Assembly: GCF_000055945.1 (NCBI RefSeq)
Contig: NC_008011.1
Location: forward strand, 1,049,501-1,113,500
Direction: 5' to 3'
Source: Lawsonia intracellularis PHE/MN1-00
Lineage (GTDB): Bacteria; Desulfobacterota; Desulfovibrionia; Desulfovibrionales; Desulfovibrionaceae
DNA length: 64,000 bases
Shown piece by piece: positions 43,771-53,883 of this stretch. Position 1 is the first letter of the stretch. Every line of letters starts with the position of its first letter. A model generated the notes under the pieces. The model made no database searches and was not told the origin of the DNA. It was given only the letters and a program-made list of their open reading frames with translations. A program made the translations under genes and the position numbers.

Positions 43771-45105
43771 TTAGGTGGGATCCTCCAGAGAGGTAGTATT
43801 AAGAAATGACTGAAGGATAGCTGCCTCTTTAGGATAATGGTTATCTCCTAATTTGACTCGAGCAAGACGTTTACCAAGTTCAACGGCAGGTTGATCAAGA
43901 GGATTAATATGTAATAACCAGCCGGTAAAGAGTGTTGTGGTCATTAAAAGTCCCATCAGTTCCCCCGCAGCATAACAGTTTGTGTTGTCAAATTGAAGTT
44001 GTAATAATGGTACATCATGTGTAACAAGAGCAGCTGCGGTTCCTATTTTTTCTGCTTCAATAAGTTCATTAAGTTGTCTATGTTTTAACCAAGACCAGTT
44101 TTCAGGGATAGTTGGTGGAAAGACAGGTCCAGGTATATAGTTTTTTGTTGATAATAAGATACAACCTTTATCCTTTGGGCCATCAAGAAACATTTGTTGG
44201 GTAGAATGTTGGTCTGTAACTCCTATTGCAGAGAGAGGCATACTTCCTTGTCCAGACTTACCAAGACTTTCCGCCCAAAGTTGGATAAACCATTGTCCAA
44301 ACATTGACCATGTAGCAATATAATTAAAGAAAATAAGTTGAGTATATCCATTTTTTAAAAGAGTATAACACCATTTTGCTATTGTCCAGGCAGGATGTTT
44401 TTGGAGACTTTGGATTGTTACATGACGTAATGGGAGCATTATTTGATTGGCTCCATTAAGAAGCTCTTCCCATTCTATACCTAAAAATGCAGAAGGAATG
44501 AGACCAACCGCAGATAGTACAGAGTATCGTCCTCCTAAGTTTTTAGGAACTGGTAATGTTTGAATGTTTTCTTTTTGAGCTTCTTGTCTTAAGAATCCAG
44601 AATCCGGATCAGTAATAAATAAGCAATGTTTTTGCCAAGAATCCTTTAAAGTAGTTTGTAACCATGTTTTTATAAGGAAATATTGTGCCATGGTTTCAAT
44701 AGTTTCTCCTGATTTACTGATAGTAACTACTAATGTTTTTTTAGGGTTTAAAGATGTAAGTAGTGCATTCATGCTTTCACTATCAATATTATCCATAATC
44801 CAAAGCCAGTTACCACTATGATTAGGTCTATCTTGTTCAGGTGCAAAAGCTTTTTGTAGTGCTTTAGCTCCTAATGCAGAACCTCCAATCCCTAAAACAA
44901 CCATATATTTAAATTTATGTAATAATGGGGTAATATGATTAATTTGTTGTTTAAGTTTTTCTTGATAACTCATAGAAATAAAAGGAAGAATGTCATCAGA
45001 TAGATCTTGGTTTAGCCGAGTTATGTATTCTTCAATTGGAAGTGGTGATTGTAAAGATTGGGTTAGACGGCCTTCCCATGCGTGATTCCAATTAATGTAA
45101 TACAT
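43771..45105 (-). CDS. pgi: Glucose-6-phosphate isomerase
   Basis: Interconverts glucose-6-P and fructose-6-P. Phosphate-binding motifs VLGIGGSALGAKALQ and TISKSGETIETMAQ; family signature GGRYSVLSAVGLIPSAFLG; C-terminal QPAVELGKRLARVKLG. 444 aa, the shorter type common in Gram-positives and some Deltaproteobacteria. First gene of the pgi-kinase-regulator run. Unusual neighbours for pgi, but no sign of transfer. Confidence 0.94.
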   Translation of the reverse strand: MYYINWNHAWEGRLTQSLQSPLPIEEYITRLNQDLSDDILPFISMSYQEKLKQQINHITPLLHKFKYMVVLGIGGSALGAKALQKAFAPEQDRPNHSGNWLWIMDNIDSESMNALLTSLNPKKTLVVTISKSGETIETMAQYFLIKTWLQTTLKDSWQKHCLFITDPDSGFLRQEAQKENIQTLPVPKNLGGRYSVLSAVGLIPSAFLGIEWEELLNGANQIMLPLRHVTIQSLQKHPAWTIAKWCYTLLKNGYTQLIFFNYIATWSMFGQWFIQLWAESLGKSGQGSMPLSAIGVTDQHSTQQMFLDGPKDKGCILLSTKNYIPGPVFPPTIPENWSWLKHRQLNELIEAEKIGTAAALVTHDVPLLQLQFDNTNCYAAGELMGLLMTTTLFTGWLLHINPLDQPAVELGKRLARVKLGDNHYPKEAAILQSFLNTTSLEDPT

Positions 45106-45571
45106 AATATTTCCTTAGTTATTATTTTGTTACTATTTATTTACTACTTTACTGTTCTAAGGCTAACTATTTTTCTATTTACTATAGATTACTACATAGC
45201 ACATATTGGTAACTTATTGGATAATAATCTGATTATATATTTGATGAAATAATGTATATATGTTATTTTAGAATATTAATTTCTTTTATTTTAGTACATT
45301 AGTATCTTATAGTTAGTTATGTTGAAGTTAACTACTATACTCCAATTCTATAAAAAGATTTAAGAATCGTAGTAGGTTATGGGAACTTCATATGATGTGT
45401 TATAATTCTGAATGAATTAGTTTTCTACTAAAAGCTATATAGTTCTAATAAGCAATCTTAATGTTATTCTAGTAGAATATAAATAGATATAGACAGTTAT
45501 GAATGGTATAGATATTATTACTAATAGACTGATATTGAATAAAGAGATATTAATTTGAATAGGAATAGTTA
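45106..45571. other. 466-bp divergent spacer between pgi and sfsA
   Basis: AT-rich, should hold promoters of pgi and sfsA. No terminator, RNA or ORF that I can support. Confidence 0.6.
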
Positions 45572-46360
45572 ATGGAAAAAACAATTATTTATTTCCCGAA
45601 AGGTTGTGTTATTGGGAGGTTTGTTAAAAGATATAAACGTTTTTTTGTTAATGTCCTTGTGGACGGTGAAGAAGTAGTAGCACATACAAATAATACTGGT
45701 TCAATGTTAGGATTACTTAATTCTGGGACTCCAGTATTATTATCTCCTGCATTAAATCCAACACGTAAGCTTCAATGGACATTAGAACTTGTTTGGACAG
45801 GAGGGACATATCCTGATGAAAACAAACTTCCTTCATTTCCAAATAAAGAAGGAGGGGTAACTCCATTCCATTCTGGTTTAGGTTTTTGGGTTGGAGTCAA
45901 TACATTAATCCCTCATAAATTTTTTAAATTAGCTTTTGAAGCAGGTTTATTTCCTTGGACTAAAGGTTATTCTATCTGTAATACTGAAACTAAGATAGGT
46001 ATGAGTCGTTTAGATATTTGTTTACATGGAAATGGAGTTCCACGATTATGGGTTGAATGTAAAAATGTTACATTAGTTGAAAACAATGTTGCTTTATTTC
46101 CAGATGCTGTTTCACTAAGAGGTCTTAAACATCTTCAAGAGTTGAAAAAGATTATAGATAGTGGTGAACGAGCAGCAACTTTTTATTGTGTGCAACGTAA
46201 AGATGGTAAGTTTTTTGGTCCTGCCGCTTCTATTGATCCTCAATATACAGAAATGTTTTGGAAAGTAAAAAAGAGAGGGGTTGAAATATACCCTTATCAT
46301 ATAGATATTACAACTAAAGGTCTTAGTCTTGGCCCTATATTGCCATTATTATCCGAATAA
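45572..46360 (+). CDS. sfsA: SfsA family DNA-binding/nuclease-like protein
   Basis: Sugar fermentation stimulation protein A family: N-terminal OB-like DNA-binding part (GRFVKRYKRFFVNVLVDGEE, AHTNNTGSMLGLL) and a C-terminal endonuclease-like fold with acidic and lysine residues (LWVECKNVTLVENNVALFPD). In E. coli it influences maltose gene expression; in other bacteria the function is unclear. Length 262 aa, slightly longer than the usual ~235. Single gene, convergent with lptG. Confidence 0.88.
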   Translation: MEKTIIYFPKGCVIGRFVKRYKRFFVNVLVDGEEVVAHTNNTGSMLGLLNSGTPVLLSPALNPTRKLQWTLELVWTGGTYPDENKLPSFPNKEGGVTPFHSGLGFWVGVNTLIPHKFFKLAFEAGLFPWTKGYSICNTETKIGMSRLDICLHGNGVPRLWVECKNVTLVENNVALFPDAVSLRGLKHLQELKKIIDSGERAATFYCVQRKDGKFFGPAASIDPQYTEMFWKVKKRGVEIYPYHIDITTKGLSLGPILPLLSE

Positions 46361-46371
46361 AGAATAATACG

Positions 46372-47472
46372 TTAGTTAGCAGAATGTATTTTTAAAAGAA
46401 AATTTTTTATGGGGGTAATAAAAAAGAGTTTCCATATAGTAACACTCATTATTACTAGGTTTGCAATCCAAGCACCTATAATAGGCGATATAATACCTTT
46501 ATTCCCAAGAGATATTCCTATTGTATTTAATGCATTATATATAAAAGTATAAAGAAGAGAAAAAGCTATAGCAATATAAATATTATTTTTCCATGCTACA
46601 ATAGTTGTAGCTAATAATGCCATTACTACAAGGGAGAATGAATATGAAAGCTTGGTGTGCCAACTAGTTTTTAATAGTTCTACATTAGATCCTGAACGTT
46701 CTAATTTATGAATAGTTTCTCTTAATTCCCAAAAAGAAAGTTGTTGAGGTGCATTATTATTTTGGATGAATTTTAACGTTTCTGATGATTGGTTAAAAGT
46801 AAGTGTTAACTCTTGCAACATTTCTTGTGAATATAAAGCTGGTTCTGAGACTGCAACTTTTTTTAATATCCATTCATTATTGTGAATAGAAAAAGATAAT
46901 GCCCAGATGATTTTTTCTATTGTAAGACCATTTTTATCTAAAAGATATGCGCTAAATCCACTACCTGTATCATCAGGCTTGAGTGTATTTATGGATACTA
47001 TCCAATTTTTATCTGTAAACCAGATATCTTTTAGAATAGTTTTTGATTTATGTTGGTTATGGACATATTCTTGCCATATTTGAAGTGATTTTCGACCACA
47101 AGCTGTTCCTATATATTCTGAAAAAATAAACTGTATTGTCCCCCAAAATAAACTTGCTATAATTATAATAGAGGCTATTCGAGTGAAAGATATGCCTCCA
47201 GCTTGAAGTGCTATTAATTCTTTTTTTTTTGCCATAATGCATAATTGAATTACCGTAGAAATTAAAAATATAAATGGTAATATTTGTGCAATAGCAAAAG
47301 GTGTTTTATATATAAAATATGTTAGAATAATTTTAGTTGAAGTATGAGCTTCTATAAAATTATCTAAACGTTCAAAAAGATCTGTTAAAATATATACACC
47401 AATACCGATAGTTAGAGTCAATAGTAAAATTTTTGTATTATTTTTTATTAGATAACGAAATAGAAGACTCAT
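46372..47472 (-). CDS. lptG: LptG, LPS transport permease
   Basis: One of two membrane permeases of the LptB2FG complex extracting LPS from the inner membrane. YjgP/YjgQ family: six transmembrane segments, three at each end, around a periplasmic beta-jellyroll domain. Motif ELIALQAGGISFTRI follows the first helices (coupling helix). Length 366 aa. It overlaps lptF by four bases (ATGA). Confidence 0.85.
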   Translation of the reverse strand: MSLLFRYLIKNNTKILLLTLTIGIGVYILTDLFERLDNFIEAHTSTKIILTYFIYKTPFAIAQILPFIFLISTVIQLCIMAKKKELIALQAGGISFTRIASIIIIASLFWGTIQFIFSEYIGTACGRKSLQIWQEYVHNQHKSKTILKDIWFTDKNWIVSINTLKPDDTGSGFSAYLLDKNGLTIEKIIWALSFSIHNNEWILKKVAVSEPALYSQEMLQELTLTFNQSSETLKFIQNNNAPQQLSFWELRETIHKLERSGSNVELLKTSWHTKLSYSFSLVVMALLATTIVAWKNNIYIAIAFSLLYTFIYNALNTIGISLGNKGIISPIIGAWIANLVIMSVTIWKLFFITPIKNFLLKIHSAN

Positions 47473-48623
47473 CTTATACCTTTTATTTTCCTTAGTATAT
47501 TTGGGATAAGGTATACAATATTTGCAGTTTTTTCACGTGATGTAAGATAGATACCATAGAGTCCAAGTAAGAAGAAGAGTATATTTGGAAGCCATAAGCC
47601 AATGGCAGGAGGGATAGTACCAGATTCGCCTGTGCTAAATCCAAAAGACATTAATCCATAATAAATAAAAAACATGATAAGCGCCAGAATAAGTCCAAAC
47701 TGTCTATGTATCCCTTCAAACATGATTGCTAAAGGTAGTGCAAAAATTGTAAGAGCAATACATGCTGCTGGGTAAGCCCAACGTTTATGAAGTTCAACAG
47801 AAATTTTGTTTTGGTATTGCATAGTATTTGTTATATTATACTCTTTTATAAGCCTTTCCCAAGACATTTCTTTAGGGCGTAACTCGTTGAAGTTTATATT
47901 TTTAAGAAGAGTAGTAAGTGGGATTCGAACAAGATATTGATCAAAAGAAAGAAATGATGTTTTATTTAGACTCATTGTGTAGATATTACCATTTGTTAGG
48001 TTAAAGATTAATTCTCCTTTTGTAGGATTTGTTTCAATTGTTCCTGTTGGAGCAAGGATAACAAGATGGCGATCTTTTTGAGAGCGATCTTCTAGTAAGA
48101 TTTGATGTAGTTCTCCTGAAAGAGGGTCTACCTGTCGAGCAAAAAGAACAAAACCTGGGAAGTTGTTATTAAAAACTCCAGGTTGTATGGAAATTTTTAC
48201 TTTTGTTCTAGCTATATCTAAAAGTGTTGTCTTAAATTGTTCCATTCCCCATGCTATCCAAAAGAGTGATATCCATAATGTAAGTAATGTACAAAAAAAA
48301 CTAAATGCTAGAGGTGCAGGAAGCATTTGATATATACTTATACCAGAAGCTTTTAATGCAATAAGCTCTTTATCTAAATTCATTCTAAGAAAGGTTAGAA
48401 ATACACCTAACATACAAGCAATAGGTATAACTAATATAAGAAATAATGGTACCATGTAGCTAAAAAGAATTAGAACATCTAAAATTTCTAATTTAAGACC
48501 TATAAAAAGGTCTCTCATTTGTATAGCACGATTTATAATAATAAGTGTTAATAAGGCTCCTACTACTAGGAAGAATATGTATGTGCTTTCACGGAATATT
48601 TGACGTTGAAGGAGGGGGATCAT
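47469..48623 (-). CDS. lptF: LptF, LPS transport permease
   Basis: Partner of LptG. Same architecture: three N-terminal helices, jellyroll domain (~130-260), three C-terminal helices. Coupling segment DKELIALKASGISIYQML. C-terminal part PAACIALTIFALPLAIMFEG fits LptF. Length 384 aa. Directly downstream of the 68-aa gene (12 bp). LptF/LptG assignment rests on order and length, and the two could be reversed in name. Confidence 0.85.
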   Translation of the reverse strand: MIPLLQRQIFRESTYIFFLVVGALLTLIIINRAIQMRDLFIGLKLEILDVLILFSYMVPLFLILVIPIACMLGVFLTFLRMNLDKELIALKASGISIYQMLPAPLAFSFFCTLLTLWISLFWIAWGMEQFKTTLLDIARTKVKISIQPGVFNNNFPGFVLFARQVDPLSGELHQILLEDRSQKDRHLVILAPTGTIETNPTKGELIFNLTNGNIYTMSLNKTSFLSFDQYLVRIPLTTLLKNINFNELRPKEMSWERLIKEYNITNTMQYQNKISVELHKRWAYPAACIALTIFALPLAIMFEGIHRQFGLILALIMFFIYYGLMSFGFSTGESGTIPPAIGLWLPNILFFLLGLYGIYLTSREKTANIVYLIPNILRKIKGIR

Positions 48624-48635
48624 AATAAAAGTATG

Positions 48636-48842
48636 TTATATTTTTTGGGTAGTATTGTTGTTTTGTATTAGTTGAGGAGAAAAAATTTTTGTAAGATGCA
48701 TTGCATCTAGTGGGGTAAGATTAAAACGCATACTAGCTTCGTCTATTAGTTCTACTATTGATATTGATGGACGACTTTTGTGTGCTTCTATCAGAAAGTT
48801 TAGAGCATTTTGAATAAGCTGATTATGTTTTATAATAGACAT
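48636..48842 (-). CDS. Small conserved-looking protein of unknown function
   Basis: 68 aa, no signal peptide, predominantly helical: QNALNFLIEAHKSRPSISIV, then ELIDEASMRFNLTPLDAMHL, a pattern compatible with a small helix-turn-helix fold. It begins three bases after the UPF0173 stop and ends 12 bp before lptF, so it is embedded in a tight operon, which supports it being real. No family recognised. Confidence 0.65.
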   Translation of the reverse strand: MSIIKHNQLIQNALNFLIEAHKSRPSISIVELIDEASMRFNLTPLDAMHLTKIFSPQLIQNNNTTQKI

Positions 48843-48845
48843 AAT

Positions 48846-49538
48846 TTAGAGCTCTTTTGATGTATTTGGCTCCATAGCAATATACTTACATTCAGGGGCC
48901 ATTGCCTTAAGATAATTTTTAAACCGTTCAGGAGTTTGTTCAAGGACTGGAAACGTTCCCCAGTGCATGGGGATAACCATTTTACATTTAAGCATTTTTG
49001 CAGCATATGCCGCTTGATAAGAATCCATTGTAAAGAATCCTCCAATAGGCAAAAGTGATAAATGAAGGTTATATAGTTTCCCGAACGTTTTCATAGTTTG
49101 GAAAATTCCTGTGTCTCCTGGGTGGTATAGTGTAAAATTGTTAGGCATAGTGATAATATATCCTGCAGGAGAACCAGACTCAGATGTATGAAAAGATTGT
49201 GTCATAGTGATACGTACACCTTTTCTCTCTATTGTTCCACCAATGTTGAAGCCAATTTCACCAATAATGAGGTGTTGTGGCATACCTTGTTGTATAAGTT
49301 TATCTGCAGTACCAACAATACAACCACAAAGTGCACCTGTAGATTTACAGATTGCAATGGCATCACCAAGATGGTCCGAATGATCATGTGTTATAAGAAC
49401 AATATCAGGTTTTTGAATTTCATTCCAATTTTTTGTACATCTTGGATTGTTTGTAAAAAAGGGATCAATAAGAACAGATATTCCATTAGCATTAATTTGA
49501 AAGTTAGAGTGTCCATGCCAAATAATAGTTGTATTCAT
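48846..49538 (-). CDS. UPF0173 metal-dependent hydrolase (metallo-beta-lactamase fold)
   Basis: Cytoplasmic 230-aa hydrolase. The metal site HXHXDH reads THDHSDHLGDA, with further ligands in YHPGDTGIF and IPMHWGTFPV. N-terminus ITIIWHGHSNFQI-like (MNTTIIWHGHSNFQI) is typical. Substrate unknown for the family. First gene in the run to the 68-aa gene and lptF-lptG. Confidence 0.88.
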   Translation of the reverse strand: MNTTIIWHGHSNFQINANGISVLIDPFFTNNPRCTKNWNEIQKPDIVLITHDHSDHLGDAIAICKSTGALCGCIVGTADKLIQQGMPQHLIIGEIGFNIGGTIERKGVRITMTQSFHTSESGSPAGYIITMPNNFTLYHPGDTGIFQTMKTFGKLYNLHLSLLPIGGFFTMDSYQAAYAAKMLKCKMVIPMHWGTFPVLEQTPERFKNYLKAMAPECKYIAMEPNTSKEL

Positions 49539-49589
49539 TGGTTAAACCCTCCACTAATGATCATTAAGTTAATAGACAGAGCTTATACC

Positions 49590-49618
49590 TTGACACAGTA
49601 TGTTACAAGGGCTAGTTT
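49590..49618 (+). promoter_or_regulatory. Sigma-70 type promoter for tRNA-Arg(CCG)
   Basis: TTGACA (49590-49595), 17-bp spacer, then TAGTTT (49613-49618). The tRNA begins 11 bases later. Confidence 0.6.
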
Positions 49619-49628
49619 CCCCATCTAT

Positions 49629-49705
49629 GCGCTCGTAGCTCAGCTGGATAGAGCGTTAGCCTCCGGAGCTAAAGGTCACAAGTTCGAATCTTGTCGGGCG
49701 CACCA
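49629..49705 (+). tRNA. tRNA-Arg (anticodon CCG)
   Basis: Acceptor GCGCTCG pairs with CGGGCGC, the anticodon stem TTAGC/GCTAA holds loop CTCCGGA (anticodon CCG, reads CGG), and the T-arm has GTTCGAATC. CCA is encoded. It resembles the other tRNA-Arg in the window in the D-arm and T-arm. Confidence 0.96.
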
Positions 49706-49855
49706 GTTAGTTTTTTGTAGCCCTCTGTGTTAAAAGAAAAAATATACTTAATGTATAACTTGTAAAACTACAATCTGGCTATGATTGTTTTTCTGCTTAG
49801 GTTGATAGGATTATTAATGAGTTCGTATTTTTTGTAGTAAAGTTATAAGGTTAAA

Positions 49856-51781
49856 CTAAGGATTCCTGAGTTGTCTTTTATCACCTATTCTAATGGTTAA
49901 TTTTTCTTTATCAAAATACTCTAGTAATGGAATACTATACTTTCTGGGAAGTCCTCCAGATAACTCTTTAAATGTTGCAATATCAAGTTCTTTATGGGAA
50001 TTAAACCAATTCTGAAGTATAGATTTTAGTTTTTTTATTGCTTGTGTAGAGTAATACATATCTTCTGTTATATGAGTAAGAGCTTTTCTTTCTAAAAGTA
50101 ATGTAATAATAGGAGTGGCTTGTTTGATAGTACTATTTAATGTCGTAAGAATATTGCTCAATTTTGGAGGGGTATAACCAGCTTCTATATATAATTTTAA
50201 TATGTTGTCGTAGAGATGTTGTTGTTCAAAAGAAAGAGAAATAGTATGTGAAGGTAAATAGATATAATTCCCTTCAGAGGTTAAATTTCCTTTTTGAATT
50301 AGTTGGTTGATAATAAAACCAATAAGTTTATGAGGAAGAATTTTACCCCATATTTTATAATTTGTAAAAAAGGTTCCTTGTTCTATTCCTTGCTTAATTG
50401 GGTTTTTTTTATGAAAATTTGTTATAGCAACTAAACATTGTTCAACTAATGTTTTCATTGTGTTAACAGACAGATATCCATAGTTTTCTTTATCAAAACA
50501 TATAATTATACCTCTTTCTATAAAAGAAGTTAATATAGATAGAAGACGATTATGTTCAATATTGGTTACTATAGATAATGTTGTTAAATATATTCCTGTG
50601 GCATCTAAAAATTCTATTTGTTTTTTGACAAGTTCTTCTTCTGTTGCAGATGGAAGAGAAAGAAGAGTATCTATAGTGTGATCAGTAATAGTATGGCGTG
50701 AGATAGGTGACGCTATAGGGTTAACTATACTCCCACCAGCAACAGTTTGTAATGGTGAAAAGGTTCGAATAACAACATGGTCACCAAATATTCCAACTAA
50801 TGGTTTTTTTAATCTGATTTCACATAGGATAGTTTCCCCAGGGGCAAGAGAGTTTTTATTAAAAAAATATAGCTGTGCTAGAATTTCCTGTGTTCCATGA
50901 TGTAAGTGGACTTCTGAACAATGTTTTAGTGGACGAGGTGAAGATGGTAGGCAGGTTAGGGATATCAGCCAACGTGTTGAAAGCACTAAAGTGTCAGGAT
51001 GAGCAAGTATATCACCACGTTTGACTTCTGAAGTATTTATTCCATGTAAATTAATAGCAGTACGTTGGCCAGCATATGCTGTTTCTACTATATTACCATG
51101 ATATTGGATTTGTTTAACTTTTGTTTTTTTGTTTGAAGGAAGAATAGTAATAGCTTCTCCTGTAGCTATAGAACCAGATGCAATAGTCCCTGTGACAACA
51201 GTCCCATGTCCTTTAATAGTAAAGACTCTATCAATAGGTAGACGAAAAATATCTGTTTTTTGTTTGGAGTGAGGTATAGAAAGATAATGATTAAGATGAG
51301 TTTTAAGGTTTTTGATTCCTTCTCCTGTAGTAGAAGATACTTGTAATATTGGTGTATTATGAAGAAAAGTGTTTTTAAGGAATAGTTTAATATCTTCCTT
51401 TATAACTTCTAACCATTCTTTATCAACTATATCAGTTTTGGTAAGGACAATGAACCCATGTTTTATCCCTAACAATGAACAAATTTCTATATGTTCTTTT
51501 GTTTGTGGCATAACTCCTTCGTCTGCTGCAATAACAAGCATAACAACGTCAATTCCTGAGGCACCAGCTACCATATTTTTGATAAATTTTTCATGACCAG
51601 GGACATCTATAATGCTTAGTTTTTCCCCTGTAGGAGAAACATAGTATGCAAATCCAAGGTCAATTGTAATGCCTCGCCGTTTTTCTTCAGATAGTTTATC
51701 GCAATTGATACCTGTAAGTATTTGGACAAGGGATGTCTTACCATGGTCAATATGTCCTGCTGTTCCAATTACTATAGACAT
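49856..51781 (-). CDS. selB: SelB, selenocysteine-specific elongation factor
   Basis: GTPase delivering Sec-tRNA to UGA codons marked by a SECIS hairpin. EF-Tu-like domains I-III: G1 [14 protein letters not shown]2 [12 protein letters not shown]3 [13 protein letters not shown]4 LTKTDIVD, then [10 protein letters not shown] of domain II. The C-terminal ~280 residues form winged-helix repeats that bind the SECIS (residues ~380-641). Length 641 aa, normal. It implies a complete selenocysteine system elsewhere (selA, selC, selD and at least one selenoprotein). None of these is in the window. Confidence 0.95.
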   Translation of the reverse strand: MSIVIGTAGHIDHGKTSLVQILTGINCDKLSEEKRRGITIDLGFAYYVSPTGEKLSIIDVPGHEKFIKNMVAGASGIDVVMLVIAADEGVMPQTKEHIEICSLLGIKHGFIVLTKTDIVDKEWLEVIKEDIKLFLKNTFLHNTPILQVSSTTGEGIKNLKTHLNHYLSIPHSKQKTDIFRLPIDRVFTIKGHGTVVTGTIASGSIATGEAITILPSNKKTKVKQIQYHGNIVETAYAGQRTAINLHGINTSEVKRGDILAHPDTLVLSTRWLISLTCLPSSPRPLKHCSEVHLHHGTQEILAQLYFFNKNSLAPGETILCEIRLKKPLVGIFGDHVVIRTFSPLQTVAGGSIVNPIASPISRHTITDHTIDTLLSLPSATEEELVKKQIEFLDATGIYLTTLSIVTNIEHNRLLSILTSFIERGIIICFDKENYGYLSVNTMKTLVEQCLVAITNFHKKNPIKQGIEQGTFFTNYKIWGKILPHKLIGFIINQLIQKGNLTSEGNYIYLPSHTISLSFEQQHLYDNILKLYIEAGYTPPKLSNILTTLNSTIKQATPIITLLLERKALTHITEDMYYSTQAIKKLKSILQNWFNSHKELDIATFKELSGGLPRKYSIPLLEYFDKEKLTIRIGDKRQLRNP

Positions 51782-51889
51782 TTGTGCTACTTTATAACGC
51801 CTTTGAAAGAATTAACACATAATTACAATGTAATTTTTATTACTAATCAAAAATAATAAGCTATTATATTATATACTAGTTAGAAATAA

Positions 51890-53347
51890 CTAAAGGTTAG
51901 GTTGTGAAGTTGGCCCTAAGTATTTATGTAGTATATTCCCAATAGATAAAAGAGTAGATTCGTCAAAGGCTTGCCCTATTAGTTGTATCCCTACAGGGAG
52001 TCCTTTTACAAGTCCTGCAGGAATGCTCAGGCCAGGTAATCCAGCAAGGTTTAAAGAAACAGTAAAAATATCTTTATGATATATTGTAATAGGTTTTTTT
52101 ATAGTAGAACCTATTTCCCAAGCTGTTATTGGAGAAACAGGTGTTAATAATATATCACACTTTTTAAATACTGATAAAAAATCTTGGAGGATGAGGTAGC
52201 GTACTTGAGCAGCTTTATGATAATAATTTTCATAATAGTCAGTTGAAAGAACATGTGTTCCAAGTAAGATACGTCGTTTAACTTCTTCTCCAAACCCTTT
52301 TGTTCGAGAGTTTATATATAATTCTTCTAATGTATGACTATTTTTTGCACGATATCCATATCGTACACCATCAAAACGTGCAAGATTTGATGAAGCTTCT
52401 GCTGTGGCAATAATATAATAAGTGGCAATCGCATGATCTGTGGCATGAGGAAGTGAAAGATCAATAGTTTTTGCACCAAGTTCTTTTGCTTGTTCTATAG
52501 CCTGTTGGTAGATATCAAGTATAGGGGGGTCAATATGTTCAGAAATAAATTCTTTTGGGATACCAATGGTTATACCTGTTAAGTCTTGTTTTTTTAGGTT
52601 AATATAATAGTTATCTGTTGCTTTAAAGGATGATGTAGTATCTTGAGGATCATGTTTAGCCAAGACAGAAAGCATTATAGCTGCATCTTCTACTGTGCGA
52701 GTTATTGGTCCAGCTTGGTCTAAAGAAGAAGCATAAGCAATAATACCATATCTAGAAACTCTTCCATAGGTTGGCTTTAAACCTATACATCCACATAGTG
52801 CTGCCGGTTGTCTAATAGATCCACCTGTATCTGTCCCAATAGCCGAAAAGCATTGAAAAGCTGCTACGCTAGCTGCAGAGCCTCCACTTGATCCCCCAGG
52901 GACACATTTTGTATTCCAAGGGTTATATGTTGGACCAAAAAAAGAGGTTTCTGTAGAAGAACCCATTGCAAACTCATCCAGGTTTGTTTTTCCTATAATA
53001 ATAGCACCAGCATTTTTGAGTTGCTGTATAATAAAAGCATCATACTGAGGTATAAAGTGTTTCAACATGCAAGAAGCTGCTGTAGTAGGGATATTCTTTG
53101 TAAGAATATTATCTTTAACCGCAATAGGTATACCCCAAAGGGGTTTTTTAGGATCAGGAGTAGACTGATCTAGTTTTTTTGCTTCACTTAGTGCTTCTTC
53201 TGCACAGATTGTTATAAAAGCATTGATAGTAGGCTCTGTAGCAATAATACGATCAAGACAAGCTTGTGTAACTTCTTCAACACTTTTTTCTCTTGAGATA
53301 AGTAAATTATGAATTTGTGCAAGAGAAAGGTGTATATCACTTGTCAT
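51890..53347 (-). CDS. gatA: GatA, aminoacyl-tRNA amidotransferase subunit A
   Basis: Amidase subunit of GatCAB, releasing ammonia from glutamine to convert misacylated Glu-tRNA(Gln) or Asp-tRNA(Asn). Ser-cisSer-Lys triad: Lys78 (IAVKDNILT), Ser153 (PGGSSGGSAAS) and Ser177 (GTDTGGSIRQPA). Length 485 aa, normal. 24 bp after gatC. gatB is not in the window. Confidence 0.96.
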   Translation of the reverse strand: MTSDIHLSLAQIHNLLISREKSVEEVTQACLDRIIATEPTINAFITICAEEALSEAKKLDQSTPDPKKPLWGIPIAVKDNILTKNIPTTAASCMLKHFIPQYDAFIIQQLKNAGAIIIGKTNLDEFAMGSSTETSFFGPTYNPWNTKCVPGGSSGGSAASVAAFQCFSAIGTDTGGSIRQPAALCGCIGLKPTYGRVSRYGIIAYASSLDQAGPITRTVEDAAIMLSVLAKHDPQDTTSSFKATDNYYINLKKQDLTGITIGIPKEFISEHIDPPILDIYQQAIEQAKELGAKTIDLSLPHATDHAIATYYIIATAEASSNLARFDGVRYGYRAKNSHTLEELYINSRTKGFGEEVKRRILLGTHVLSTDYYENYYHKAAQVRYLILQDFLSVFKKCDILLTPVSPITAWEIGSTIKKPITIYHKDIFTVSLNLAGLPGLSIPAGLVKGLPVGIQLIGQAFDESTLLSIGNILHKYLGPTSQPNL

Positions 53348-53371
53348 AATTTCCCTTATAGTTAGATTTTA

Positions 53372-53656
53372 TTATACAATTCGTGGAACAACAAAAAATT
53401 TTTCGTTTGCCTCTGGTGAATTTGTAAGGAATTCCCTTGGGTTAGGGGTTGGTATAGGAATATCATTTCTTTTATTATCTTGCATAATTGTTGATGGGTT
53501 ATAAAGGGCAGGTATATTTGTTGTTTCTACTTGAACTAATTTTTCTATATCATGTAATATATCTTTATATTCATCATTAAATTTTTTAAGTGTTTCACTG
53601 GATGTGTTAAGTTTTGCCAGTTGTGCAAGATAAGTTAAATGTTCTATTGTTAACAT
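53372..53656 (-). CDS. gatC: GatC, aminoacyl-tRNA amidotransferase subunit C
   Basis: Small 94-aa belt protein holding GatA to GatB. N-terminal LTIEHLTYLAQLAKLN is the family signature, followed by the extended segment (VETTNIPALYNPSTIMQDNK) that wraps around GatA. The acidic/proline C-terminus (SPEANEKFFVVPRIV) is diagnostic. First of the gatC-gatA pair. Confidence 0.93.
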   Translation of the reverse strand: MLTIEHLTYLAQLAKLNTSSETLKKFNDEYKDILHDIEKLVQVETTNIPALYNPSTIMQDNKRNDIPIPTPNPREFLTNSPEANEKFFVVPRIV

Positions 53657-53792
53657 AAAATTTTTATTTGAAATTTAAGGAATCTTAGAGAGCAATATAT
53701 ACACTAATTATGTCATGAGTGGTAAATAGAATCAAGTGTTATTAGTGACTGATGACAATTTTTGAAAGATGTAAGTCAGTTTTATTGGACAT

Positions 53793-53826
53793 CAATAAAA
53801 TTGCCTGGAACTGATTTCCCAGGCAA
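53793..53826 (-). terminator. Terminator of the 161-aa gene
   Basis: On the minus strand TTGCCTGG (53826-53819) pairs with CCAGGCAA (53808-53801), followed by TTTTATT. It lies 58 bp after the stop of the 161-aa gene and seals that gene off from gatC upstream in its own direction. Confidence 0.85.
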
Positions 53827-53883
53827 TTCAATATGTGTAGGATAAGCCATAAGGATAGAATGTTTATTGGAGGCGTTTTTTTA

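Noticed and set aside
49539-49856. selC (tRNA-Sec) near selB
   Set aside because: The only tRNA in this interval is a normal 77-base tRNA-Arg; no long-armed tRNA with anticodon TCA was found.
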